Shown here one piece after another: positions 54,185-62,226 of a stretch of DNA of 64,000 nt; position 1 is the first letter of the stretch, and each line of letters opens with the position of its first letter. Source of the DNA: Cupriavidus nantongensis (GTDB lineage Bacteria > Pseudomonadota > Gammaproteobacteria > Burkholderiales > Burkholderiaceae); the NCBI RefSeq assembly GCF_001598055.1, contig NZ_CP014844.1, positions 3,003,642-3,067,641 of the forward strand, read 5' to 3'. Both the position numbers and the translations under genes were made by a program. The notes under the pieces are model-generated. The model was not told the DNA's origin, ran no database searches, and saw nothing but the letters and a program-made list of their open reading frames with translations.

Positions 54185-55084
54185 ATGCGATTCGAGGATC
54201 TAGAAGCCTTCCTGGTCGTGATCGACCAGGGCAACCTGCACCGCGCCGCCGAGACCCTGAGCATGACCCAGTCCGGGCTGTCCAAGACCCTGGCGCGGCT
54301 GGAAGGCGAAGCCGGCATGCCCTTGTTCGAGCGCACACCGCGCGGGCTGGTGCCGACCGGCGCGGGCCGCACCCTGGCCGCGCATGCGCGCCGGATCTCG
54401 CTCGCCGCCGGCGACATGCGCAGCGAACTGGCCGAGCAGCGCGCCGCGCGCGCGGGCACGGTGCGCCTGGGCGCGATCCCCTACCTGCTGCCGTCGCTGC
54501 TGTCGCCATTGCTGGCGCGCTTCTTCCTGAGCCGGCCGCTGGCGACGTTCTCGATCGAGACCCACCTGAGCGCGCGCCTGATGGCGATGCTGCAGAACGG
54601 CGAAGCCGACCTGATCCTCGCGGCACGCCCCGCCAGCGTGCCAACGGAGGTTGCCTGGCTGCCGCTCGGCCCGCTCAGCATGCAGATCGTGTGCCGCAGC
54701 ACCCATCCGCGCCGCGACGGCTTTCGCACGCTGGCCGACCTTGCGGGAGAACGCTGGGTGGTGCCGGCCAGCTCGCTGTACCTGCGCCAGTGGCTGGAAG
54801 AACGGTTTACCGCGGTCGGGTTGCCGCCGCCGCGGGTGGCGGTGGAAAGCACGGCGTCGCCGGTCGCGTTCGGCGAACTGCTGCGGCACTCCGACCTGCT
54901 CGGCATCATGCCGCCGCGCATGCTGCGCCAGGCCGAGGGCCAGGGGCTGGCCGCGATCGAGGCGCCGGGCACCTCGTGGCAGCACGAACTGGCGGTGCTG
55001 TGGCGCGCCGACGGCTACCTGTCGCCGATCTGCCAGGACTTCCGCGATGCCGTGGTGGCGTGGTGCGAAGAGATGGCGTTGTAA
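54185..55084 (+). CDS. LysR family transcriptional regulator
   Basis: 299-residue LysR regulator. Winged helix at residues 1-60 (RFEDLEAFLVVIDQGNLHRA, then TQSGLSKTLARLEGEAGMPL), then a periplasmic-binding-like effector domain. Divergent to the Bug-MDR-CoA-transferase operon, which it probably controls. An in-frame ATG at 54155 would add ten residues, but TACAAT at 54151-54156 looks like a -10 and would leave that codon untranscribed. Confidence 0.92.
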   Translation: MRFEDLEAFLVVIDQGNLHRAAETLSMTQSGLSKTLARLEGEAGMPLFERTPRGLVPTGAGRTLAAHARRISLAAGDMRSELAEQRAARAGTVRLGAIPYLLPSLLSPLLARFFLSRPLATFSIETHLSARLMAMLQNGEADLILAARPASVPTEVAWLPLGPLSMQIVCRSTHPRRDGFRTLADLAGERWVVPASSLYLRQWLEERFTAVGLPPPRVAVESTASPVAFGELLRHSDLLGIMPPRMLRQAEGQGLAAIEAPGTSWQHELAVLWRADGYLSPICQDFRDAVVAWCEEMAL

Positions 55085-55097
55085 GGCCCCGATCGGC

Positions 55098-56060
55098 TCA
55101 GGCCACCCACCAGTAGCGCGTGATGTGGAAGAACACCGGCGCGGCGAACACCACCGAGTCGAGCCGGTCGAGCATGCCGCCGTGGCCCTGGATCATGTGG
55201 CCCCAGTCCTTGATGCCGCGGTCGCGCTTGATCGCCGACATCACCAGTCCGCCGAGGAAGCCCATCAGCGCGATCACCAGCGCGATCGCGCCGGCCTGCC
55301 ACGGCGAGAACGGCGTGATCCACCACAGCGCCGCGCCCAGCGCGGTGGCGCTGGCAACGCCGCCGACAAAGCCTTCGACGGTCTTGGACGGCGACAGCAG
55401 CGGCGCGATCTTGCGCTTGCCGCACAGCTTGCCCCACACATACTGCAGCACGTCGCTGCCCTGCACCACGATCACCAGGAAGGCGATCAGCAGCAGGTTG
55501 CGCCCGTCGAAGCCCGGGATCGGCAGCGTCAGCAGCGCCGGCACGTGCGAAATGCAGAACACGCACACCATCACCGCCCATTGCACCCCGGCGCAGCGCT
55601 CCAGGAAGCGCGTGGTCTCGGACGACAGCGCCGCCAGGATCGGCAGCACCAGGAAGGCATAGACCGGGATCAGGATCGAGAACATGCCATACCAGCCGAT
55701 ATAGACCAGCACGTACTGCAGCGGCAGGAACACGAAGAACGCGGCGACGATGGCGCGATGGTCGCCGCGCCGCGTGGTGGTGATGGTGACGAACTCGCGC
55801 AGCGCGAAGAACGACAGCAGGTAGAACAGCACGATCACCGCGGTGCGCCCCAGCGCAAAGGCCACGCCCATGATGCCGATCATCCACCACCAGGCCGACA
55901 CGCGCTGCCCCAGGTTGTCGATCACCGCGTGCTGGCCGCCGCCCGCGACGCGCCAGCGCAGCAGCGCGGTCACGGTGGAAGCGAGCAGCAGCACGCCGAA
56001 CAGGCCGCCGAACAGCAGCCAGGTTTCGCGGCTCCAATGCAGGGTGGGCATGGCGTTCAT
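55098..56060 (-). CDS. CdsA-like phosphatidate cytidylyltransferase (second copy)
   Basis: 320-residue polytopic enzyme (about eight helices) of the CdsA family, longer than the housekeeping CdsA at 18506-19327. The C-terminal signature is intact: SAIKRDRGIKDWGHMIQGHG then GMLDRLDSV, with SPSKTVEGFVGGV before it. Predicted to convert phosphatidic acid to CDP-diacylglycerol. It is the last gene of the six-gene lipid operon, joined to the acyltransferase by an ATGA overlap (start 56060), so its CDP-DAG is probably meant for the CDP-alcohol phosphatidyltransferase at 60270. Confidence 0.92.
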   Translation of the reverse strand: MNAMPTLHWSRETWLLFGGLFGVLLLASTVTALLRWRVAGGGQHAVIDNLGQRVSAWWWMIGIMGVAFALGRTAVIVLFYLLSFFALREFVTITTTRRGDHRAIVAAFFVFLPLQYVLVYIGWYGMFSILIPVYAFLVLPILAALSSETTRFLERCAGVQWAVMVCVFCISHVPALLTLPIPGFDGRNLLLIAFLVIVVQGSDVLQYVWGKLCGKRKIAPLLSPSKTVEGFVGGVASATALGAALWWITPFSPWQAGAIALVIALMGFLGGLVMSAIKRDRGIKDWGHMIQGHGGMLDRLDSVVFAAPVFFHITRYWWVA

Positions 56061-56683
56061 TCCAGTTCCGGGGCCAGCGCGAGCAGGCCCTCGCGGCAGC
56101 GCGCAAGGAAGGCTTCCTTGCTGTCGTCGGCGGCCAGCCGCAGCGGCTCGCCGAAGGTCACGGTGCACAGCAGCGGCACCGGCACCACTTCGCCCTTGGG
56201 CATCACGCGGTTCAGGTTGTCGATCCACACCGGCACGAACTCGACCGCGGGACAGGCCCGCGCCAGGTGGTAGATGCCGCTCTTGAACGGCAGCAGGCGC
56301 GCGTCGGTGGTGTTGCGCGTGCCTTCGGGAAACAGGATCAGCGAATCGCCCGCCGCCAGCCCGGCCTGCATCAGCGCCACCGGGTCGCTGCCGGGTTCGC
56401 TGCGGGTGCGGTCGATCAGCAGCGCGCGGAACACGTCGCGGCCGATAAAGCGCCGCAGCGGCGATTTCTGCCAGTAATCGGCGCCCGCCACCGGCCGCGT
56501 TACCGTGCGCAGGTCGGGCGGCAGGCAGCCCCAGATCAGCACGAAATCGCCGTGGCTGCTGTGGTTGGCAAAGTAGACGCGCTGCACAGCGGCCGGGATG
56601 CAGCCCTGCCAGTTGGCGCGCATGCCCGTCAGCAGCCGGGCGAAGACGATGATGGCGCGCGCGGTGGCGCGGGCAAGCCACAT
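56057..56683 (-). CDS. 1-acyl-glycerol-3-phosphate acyltransferase (PlsC family)
   Basis: 208-residue membrane acyltransferase. Motif I NHSSHGDF gives HX4D at His41/Asp46; motif III FPEGTRNTTDARLLPFKSGI follows; EFVPVWIDNLNRVMPKGEV is the phosphate-binding region. One N-terminal helix anchors it. It should acylate lysophosphatidic acid or a related lyso-lipid. It lies 6 bp after the small membrane protein gene and overlaps the CdsA-like gene. Confidence 0.9.
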   Translation of the reverse strand: MWLARATARAIIVFARLLTGMRANWQGCIPAAVQRVYFANHSSHGDFVLIWGCLPPDLRTVTRPVAGADYWQKSPLRRFIGRDVFRALLIDRTRSEPGSDPVALMQAGLAAGDSLILFPEGTRNTTDARLLPFKSGIYHLARACPAVEFVPVWIDNLNRVMPKGEVVPVPLLCTVTFGEPLRLAADDSKEAFLARCREGLLALAPELE

Positions 56684-56689
56684 GGTTGG

Positions 56690-57133
56690 TTACCTCAGGA
56701 TCAGCGATAGCAAGGCCAGCAGCAGCTGGCACACGGTCAGTACGGCGCTGGCGCGTACCAGGCGCAGCGCGCCGCGGGCGCGCTCCGGCAACGGGCGCGC
56801 GGCGCGCGCGGCGGGCATCCAGCCCAGTTCGAGCAGTGCGGCATCGAGTCCGCTCAGGTCGGACTGACCTTGCGCGCCAGTGGCGAGCGCACCGAACAGG
56901 CGGCGGTCGATCGCGACGCGCAGCAGCAGCCACAGCTGGGGCAGCGCCAGCAGCAACGCCAGTGCCGCCGGCCAGCGCGACATCGCGGTGCCCGCACCCA
57001 GCCCAGCCGCCAGCATGGCGAACGCCAGTCCGGCCGCGCCGATCCACGCGGCTCCAGCCAGCGCGCCCGTTACCGCGTGCGCGATCCAGGCGTCGGTACG
57101 TTGCACGACACCAGCGTCCCGGTCAGCGGCCAT
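56690..57133 (-). CDS. Small membrane protein of the lipid operon
   Basis: 147-residue protein with no family I recognise. Helices are predicted at about 20-45 (VTGALAGAAWIGAAGLAFAM), 55-75 (WPAALALLLALPQLWLLLRV) and the C-terminus (ASAVLTVCQLLLALLSLILR). A cytoplasmic loop has DAALLELGWMPAARAARPL. The start at 57133 overlaps the end of the phosphatase gene by 11 bp; upstream Mets at 57157 and 57187 are possible. Its constant position suggests a scaffold or accessory for the lipid enzymes around it. Confidence 0.8.
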   Translation of the reverse strand: MAADRDAGVVQRTDAWIAHAVTGALAGAAWIGAAGLAFAMLAAGLGAGTAMSRWPAALALLLALPQLWLLLRVAIDRRLFGALATGAQGQSDLSGLDAALLELGWMPAARAARPLPERARGALRLVRASAVLTVCQLLLALLSLILR

Positions 57134-58499
57134 CGCCAGGCTCCTGGATAGCGGCATGATCCAGCCAACGCTGCAACGCTTCGGCATGTTCGGGCCCGAG
57201 CACCACCGCCGGCCGATGCCGGCGCAGCGCCGCCAGCGCCGCGCCGGCGTCGCGCAGCCCCTGCCGTCCCGCCAGCCACGCCGCCGCGACCAGCGCGCTG
57301 CGCGAATAGCCCAGCGCGCAACTGACCAGCACGCGCTGTCCCTGCCGTTCCCAGGCGTCGAGCTGCGCCACCGCCTGCGCGAGCTGCTGCGGCGTCGGCA
57401 CGGTCAGGTCCAGCACGGGCACGCAGCGATAGGCGAGACCTGGCGCCGTGGCTGCGCGCGGCAGCTCGGCGCTGAGGTCAAGCACGGCATCAGCGCCAAG
57501 CGCGCGCAGCTCGGACGTTGTCGGGAAGCGGCCCACCCAGACACCCGGCGCAATCGGGCTGGCCTGCGGCGCGCGCCGCGTCCACCAACGTGAATTGATG
57601 AACGCGCCCAGCAGGTAAGGCGCCAGCACCCAGCGCGCGGCCGGGGCCATGGTGCCATCGCCATCCTTCTGGAACCACGCCGGCGCCGCCAGTGCGTAGA
57701 TGCGTGCCACGCAGGCCAGCGCCAGCGCGGCCCACAGCAGCAGGAACGCCAGCGTCACCGATGCGCCCACCGCCAGCACCGCGCACAGCAGCGCCACCAG
57801 CGCGCCCAGGCCGTAGCGGCGCGACAGCTGCCGCGTGCGCGCATCGGGCGCGCCGGCGGCGGCCGTGGGCAGCTGCATCGGCAACAGGTAGACGCACAGC
57901 CAGCCCACCAGCGCGCCGGTGGGCACGTCGATCAGGTGATGCTGCCAGGTGGTCAGCACCGACACCCCGATCAGCGCAAACCAGCCGTGCAGCAGCCAGC
58001 GCCAGCCGCCGCGCAGGTGCGCCGCGAAGGCGACCCACAGGATCACCAGCAGGCTGATATGCAGCGACGGCGCCTGGTTGAACGGCAGGTCGAAGCCGCC
58101 CAGCAGCGTGAACAACTGGCCCGGCAGCCCGTCCGCAGCGGGCCGCGCAAAGCTGAAGCGCAACGGGAAGGCGATAAAGCACGCCACCGACACCAGCTGC
58201 GCCAGCACCAGCCGCTTCACGTGCGTCAGCAGCGCCGCGCGGCTGCGCCACAGGAAGAACGAGATGCCATACAGCAGGTCGATCGACCAGTACGGCACGA
58301 TGGTCCAGGGCAGGAACGGAATGCCCCGCTCCCATTCGTAGTAGAACGAGGGCACGTCGGCGCGCTGGCTCGCCAGCCAGTTGGCGAAGCCATAGCTGGA
58401 GAAGAAGAACGCGCCGGCCAGCGCCAGCAGCAGGCACGCCAGGCCCCACGGCCGCCGCGGCTGCAGCCCGGCGCCCGCCTGCGTCGGCACCGTGCTCAT
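57123..58499 (-). CDS. PAP2 (IPC-synthase-like) and dual-specificity phosphatase fusion
   Basis: 458-residue two-domain protein. Residues 20-275 are six or more membrane helices with PAP2_3-type motifs: RFSFARP (114-120), APSLHISL with His147, and TWQHHLIDVPTG with His188 and Asp191, the layout of inositol phosphorylceramide synthases. Residues 318-440 are a cytoplasmic dual-specificity phosphatase: VWVGRFPTTSELRALGADAV, general-acid Asp364 in VLDLTVPTP, and catalytic VSCALGYSRSALVAAAWL with Cys394 and Arg400 (CX5R). PTPMT1-like DSPs dephosphorylate phosphatidylglycerophosphate or phosphoinositides. Start at 58499 overlaps the upstream gene (ATGA). Substrate inferred, not known. Confidence 0.88.
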   Translation of the reverse strand: MSTVPTQAGAGLQPRRPWGLACLLLALAGAFFFSSYGFANWLASQRADVPSFYYEWERGIPFLPWTIVPYWSIDLLYGISFFLWRSRAALLTHVKRLVLAQLVSVACFIAFPLRFSFARPAADGLPGQLFTLLGGFDLPFNQAPSLHISLLVILWVAFAAHLRGGWRWLLHGWFALIGVSVLTTWQHHLIDVPTGALVGWLCVYLLPMQLPTAAAGAPDARTRQLSRRYGLGALVALLCAVLAVGASVTLAFLLLWAALALACVARIYALAAPAWFQKDGDGTMAPAARWVLAPYLLGAFINSRWWTRRAPQASPIAPGVWVGRFPTTSELRALGADAVLDLSAELPRAATAPGLAYRCVPVLDLTVPTPQQLAQAVAQLDAWERQGQRVLVSCALGYSRSALVAAAWLAGRQGLRDAGAALAALRRHRPAVVLGPEHAEALQRWLDHAAIQEPGDGR

Positions 58500-60265
58500 G
58501 CGCCGCGCCTGCGCGCCAGGCTGACGGTGAAGATGCCCCACGGGTCGATGCGCTGCGTGACCTTGTCGAAGCCGGCGGCCCGCACCAGTTCGTCCATCTC
58601 GGCCTGCGAGCGGCGCCGCATCACCCAGGCGGCGCCGGCGCGATGGCTGGTCAGCGCGCGCGCGATGAATTCCAGCTGCGGATGCCAGGGCTGGCCGGTA
58701 TAGACCAGGTAGCCGCCCGGCGGCACCGCGCGCGCCAGCCCGTCGAGCGAGCGCCGCACCATGGCGTTGTCGGGGAACAGTTCGTACAGGCCGGACACCA
58801 CTGCCAGCGTCGGCGCGGGCGCCAGCGCGGCCAGGCTGTCGCCGTCGAAGGCATCGCCCTGCTCGAAGCGGGCCACGCCCTGCAGGCCCTTGGCGGCAAT
58901 CAGCGCGCGGCCCTGCTCCACGTTCAGCGCGCTGTAGTCGCGCAGCAGGATCGACTCGACCGCGCCCGCGCCGCCCTCCAGCGCACCCAGCGCTTCCAGC
59001 ACGTAGCGCCCATGGCCTGCGGCGATATCGACCATGCGCACCGGCATGCCGGCCGCGCGCAAGCGCCGCACCGCGTCGGCGATCAGCGCCTCGGCGTGTG
59101 TCTTGCGCTGGCGGATGCCGCGCCAGCCGATCGCGTCCAGGTATTGCCGGTCGGCCAGCCGGCCCGGCGCGCCGCGGCCGGACGGCGTGTTGCGGTAAAC
59201 GTAGTCAAGCGTCGAGCCCGAGTCGAAGCCGGTCTGATGGCCCAGCCGCACCCCGTCCGACAGCATCCCGCCCAGCTTCAGGTTGGCCCGCGCCGCGCGC
59301 CAGTACCAGGCGGCCAGCGCGCCAGGCGCAGACGCCAGCCGGTCCGCCTCCTCGCGGAACGGGCCGATGTGGTCGGCATCGAGCAGCGAGCGCGGCGCCG
59401 ACGGCGTGTCGAATTCGCGCAGGATAAAGCGGCGCGCGGCATCGACCGCCGGCTTGCGGTGCCGTTCGCCGAGGGTGTCGTGGTAGAAGCCGTCCAGCAC
59501 GATGCGCTCCTTGGTACGCGAGCCCAGGCGCTCGTAGAAGCGGTCCTGCGGCCCGCGGTGCACCACCCAGTCGGCGCCGGAGATCAGCAACTGCGTCGGC
59601 ACCGTGATCGCGGCCGCATCGGCGACGATGCGCTCGGCGGTCTGGTACAGGTCGAGCAGGATATTGACCGCGATCGGGCGCGTGATCAGCGGATCGCTGT
59701 CATAGCTGGCGATGCGCTCGGGATCGTGGGTCAGGAATTTTGCCTTGACGTAGCTGTTGACGAAGAACTTGCCGCGCAGGCGCTGCATCAGCTTCAGCCC
59801 CGGCCGCGCGAACGGCACGTACAGCTTGACCTTGAACGCCGGCGACGCCAGCACCAGCGCGCGGATCGGCGGCGCGTAGTCGTGCACCCAGGTCGCGGCC
59901 AGCACCGCGCCCACGCTCTGCGCAACCACCGCGGTGCGCTCCAGCGGGATGCCATGCACTTCGGCGATATGCGCGGTAAAGGTCTGGATGTCGCGCACCG
60001 AATCGGCCAGGCTGGGGCTGTAGCCGCGCTCGCCGGGCGAATTGCCATGGCCGCGCGCGTCCCAGGCAAAGATGTCGTGGCCGGGCAGGTTGAGCTCGTC
60101 GGCAAGATGCGCAACCCGGCCGGAGTGCTCGTGGCCGCGGTGGAACAGCAGCACGGCGCCGCGCGCCGGCCCCTCTAGCGCGGGCCAGTGGCGATAGAAA
60201 ATCGCCTGGCCGTCGTGGGTCTCGAATTGCCGCTGCAGCGGCTGGCGGGAAGACGGTCGGTCCAT
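58496..60265 (-). CDS. Alpha/beta-hydrolase and SAM-methyltransferase fusion
   Basis: 589-residue bifunctional protein. Residues 1-300 are an alpha/beta hydrolase resembling monoacylglycerol lipases: VLLFHRGHEHSGR (oxyanion region), FAWDARGHGNSPGERG, nucleophile Ser117 in VVAQSVGAV (first Gly of GxSxG replaced), Asp in LLISGADWVVHRG and His in LDGFYHDTLGERH. Residues about 390-589 are a class I methyltransferase: RMVDIAAGHGRYVLEALGAL is the SAM motif, followed by LAVVSGLYELFPDN. It lies 4 bp after the CDP-alcohol phosphatidyltransferase. A lysophospholipase step and methylation of a head group are both possible; neither is shown. Confidence 0.88.
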   Translation of the reverse strand: MDRPSSRQPLQRQFETHDGQAIFYRHWPALEGPARGAVLLFHRGHEHSGRVAHLADELNLPGHDIFAWDARGHGNSPGERGYSPSLADSVRDIQTFTAHIAEVHGIPLERTAVVAQSVGAVLAATWVHDYAPPIRALVLASPAFKVKLYVPFARPGLKLMQRLRGKFFVNSYVKAKFLTHDPERIASYDSDPLITRPIAVNILLDLYQTAERIVADAAAITVPTQLLISGADWVVHRGPQDRFYERLGSRTKERIVLDGFYHDTLGERHRKPAVDAARRFILREFDTPSAPRSLLDADHIGPFREEADRLASAPGALAAWYWRAARANLKLGGMLSDGVRLGHQTGFDSGSTLDYVYRNTPSGRGAPGRLADRQYLDAIGWRGIRQRKTHAEALIADAVRRLRAAGMPVRMVDIAAGHGRYVLEALGALEGGAGAVESILLRDYSALNVEQGRALIAAKGLQGVARFEQGDAFDGDSLAALAPAPTLAVVSGLYELFPDNAMVRRSLDGLARAVPPGGYLVYTGQPWHPQLEFIARALTSHRAGAAWVMRRRSQAEMDELVRAAGFDKVTQRIDPWGIFTVSLARRRGA

Positions 60266-60269
60266 CGCG

Positions 60270-60896
60270 CTACTCCGCAAGGCGCGAGTGGGCCTCGGCA
60301 ATGCCGCGGCGCACCCGGTTGGCCATCGTCAACAGCGACAACAGCGACAGCAGCAGCCACAGCCAGCTGGCGGCCGCGCCGAAGCCCAGCCCCAGGCCGG
60401 CCCACAGCGCGATCGCGCCGATTGCGAAGGCCCGGTCGCTCTTGCCGAGCGGGCCGTCGTAGCGCCGGCTGGCGCCGGCCAGCGGCCCGATCAGCCCGGC
60501 GGCCTCGACCAGCAGCGCCAGCAGCGCGAAGGTACCGACCTGCCCCAGGCTGAAACCGGGCAGCGCGGCCAGCGGCAGGATCAGCGCCAGGTCCGAGACC
60601 ATGTCGCCCAGCTCGTTCAGGTAGGCGCCCAGCACGCTCTGCTGGCCATGCTCGCGCGCCAGCATGCCGTCGATGGCATTGAGCGCCATGCGCCCGAACA
60701 ACCACAGCGGAAACAGCAGGAACAGCGCCGGGGTCTCGGCCACCTGCATGCCCAGCGTGGCCAGCACGCCGACCGCGAGCGAGCCGGCGGCCGCGGCCAG
60801 CGTGACCTGGTTGGCGGTCACGCCGCGCTGCGCCAGGTCTTGCACCATGGGGCGCAGCCAGGCCTGGAACCTGGGTTTCAGTTCATAGAGCGTCAT
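60270..60896 (-). CDS. CDP-alcohol phosphatidyltransferase family protein, variant active site
   Basis: 208-residue membrane enzyme of the PgsA/PIS family. The family motif D-x2-DG-x2-AR-x8-G-x3-D-x3-D appears as NAIDGMLAREHGQQSVLG then AYLNELGD: the first and third Asp are Asn73 and Asn94, while Asp76 and Asp98 remain. Both changed positions normally bind metal or substrate, so the chemistry or acceptor should differ from PgsA. Five or six helices. The ATG at 60896 was chosen over the long upstream frame, which has no membrane or family features. First gene of the six-gene lipid operon. Confidence 0.9.
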   Translation of the reverse strand: MTLYELKPRFQAWLRPMVQDLAQRGVTANQVTLAAAAGSLAVGVLATLGMQVAETPALFLLFPLWLFGRMALNAIDGMLAREHGQQSVLGAYLNELGDMVSDLALILPLAALPGFSLGQVGTFALLALLVEAAGLIGPLAGASRRYDGPLGKSDRAFAIGAIALWAGLGLGFGAAASWLWLLLSLLSLLTMANRVRRGIAEAHSRLAE

Positions 60897-61054
60897 CGCG
60901 CCGGCCTCCCTGCCGAGCTGATGCCGAAAGCGCGCCGCACGGGCCGCTTCCGTCTTGTTCTTGGTGTTGGTATGGCTCGCTCGGCCCGGCGGCGGCACCC
61001 CCCGGCCAGGGCATCGCGGCAGTGCCTGGCCCGGCACTCTGCCGCCAAGCCCGG

Positions 61055-61083
61055 ACAATACCAGATGACGCCTGCGGCCTGAA
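61055..61083 (-). promoter_or_regulatory. Putative promoter of the lipid operon
   Basis: On the minus strand TTCAGG (complement of 61078-61083) and TATTGT (complement of 61055-61060) are 17 bp apart, about 160 bp upstream of the phosphatidyltransferase gene. The -35 element is modest. Confidence 0.4.
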
Positions 61084-61092
61084 CCCCACTCG

Positions 61093-62163
61093 CTAGGCGG
61101 ATGCGATGGTGCTGCGCACGGCGTCGGCCACCTGCGCGACCACGCCGTCGCGCCAGTCGTCGGCATCGCCGTAGAAGGCGCGCCACATCGCCTGGCGCAC
61201 CAGCGCGCGCTGGTTTTCGTCGGCCTCGGGATGCCGGTGCAGCCAGTGGTCGCCGCGCAGCGCGTCGAGCACCTCGCCCACCGGCAGCGTGCCGAACTCG
61301 AGCGCGATGCCGGCGTAGTCCACCGCCGGCAGGGTCTGCGGCACCGCGTGCCAGGCCAGCCCGGTCAGGTTGGCCGAGGTCGACGAGCCATCGTAGATCG
61401 AGGTCACGCGCTCGCCCCAGATCGCGCGCGTGCGCGTGATCGACTCGGTCGTATCCGGGCCCATGTGGATCGGTTCGCCGTAGCCCCACGGGCCCAGGCC
61501 GGTATGGATATCGATCCAGCGCAGCGCCGCGCGGCCGGCGCCGAAGCGCGCCAGGATGCGGCACAGCGTGTAGTTGCTCCAGGTAGCCTTGTCGCCGCCG
61601 TAGAACATGCCGTCCGGATCCTGGTACTGGCCGCTGCTGACCGCGGCCTGGTACCACGCCATGCCGCGCTCGGCCACCGCCTTCATCAGCCGCGCCTGGT
61701 CGGCCTCCGACGGCGGCCATTGCGCCGGCAGCAGCAGCGGCGCGATTTCCGCATAGGCGGCGTTGTGCGGCAGCGGCTGCGAGAAATCCATGAAGTTGCG
61801 GTTCAGGTCGACGTTGTCCTCGTTGACCCGGCGCAGGTGCGAGAAGCCATAGGGATTGACCGCGTGCACCAGCAGCAGGCAGGCATCGGCGGCGGCGCAA
61901 TCGGCAAGCAGCGCGGCGTCATGCAGCAGCGCCGTTTGCGCGCCGGAGCCGGCAAAGCCCTCGGCACCGTGCGTGCCGGAGGTCACCATGATGCAGCGCC
62001 GGGCCTCAGGCGCGCCGGCCAGCGCCACGTCGATCGCCAGGTCTTCGCCGGCGCTGCCGCGCTTGGTGGGATGCGGAAATTGCGCCAACGCGGCGCCCGC
62101 GGCGCGGGCGGCGTCCAGGAAGGCCTGGCGCGCTTCGGCGTAGCTGCGAGAAAAATGGCTCAT
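61093..62163 (-). CDS. DUF2817 (M14-like) protein
   Basis: 356-residue cytoplasmic protein of the DUF2817 family, related to zinc carboxypeptidases. Zinc-ligand candidates are in MVTSGTHGAEGFAGSGAQ (His, Glu) and RWIDIHTGLGPWG (His); HAVNPYGFSHLRRVNEDNVD matches the substrate Arg/Asn region of M14 enzymes; ALEFGTLPV could hold the catalytic Glu. Substrate unknown, probably a peptide or acyl amino acid. The ATG at 62163 is preferred over 62202. It lies upstream of the lipid operon with a 196-bp gap, so it is not clearly co-transcribed. Confidence 0.85.
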   Translation of the reverse strand: MSHFSRSYAEARQAFLDAARAAGAALAQFPHPTKRGSAGEDLAIDVALAGAPEARRCIMVTSGTHGAEGFAGSGAQTALLHDAALLADCAAADACLLLVHAVNPYGFSHLRRVNEDNVDLNRNFMDFSQPLPHNAAYAEIAPLLLPAQWPPSEADQARLMKAVAERGMAWYQAAVSSGQYQDPDGMFYGGDKATWSNYTLCRILARFGAGRAALRWIDIHTGLGPWGYGEPIHMGPDTTESITRTRAIWGERVTSIYDGSSTSANLTGLAWHAVPQTLPAVDYAGIALEFGTLPVGEVLDALRGDHWLHRHPEADENQRALVRQAMWRAFYGDADDWRDGVVAQVADAVRSTIASA

Positions 62164-62226
62164 GGCGTCACCCGCGGATGCGATGCAGGCATTAAACGCC
62201 AATTCGGCGGGTCTCGCCAGTCGCGG

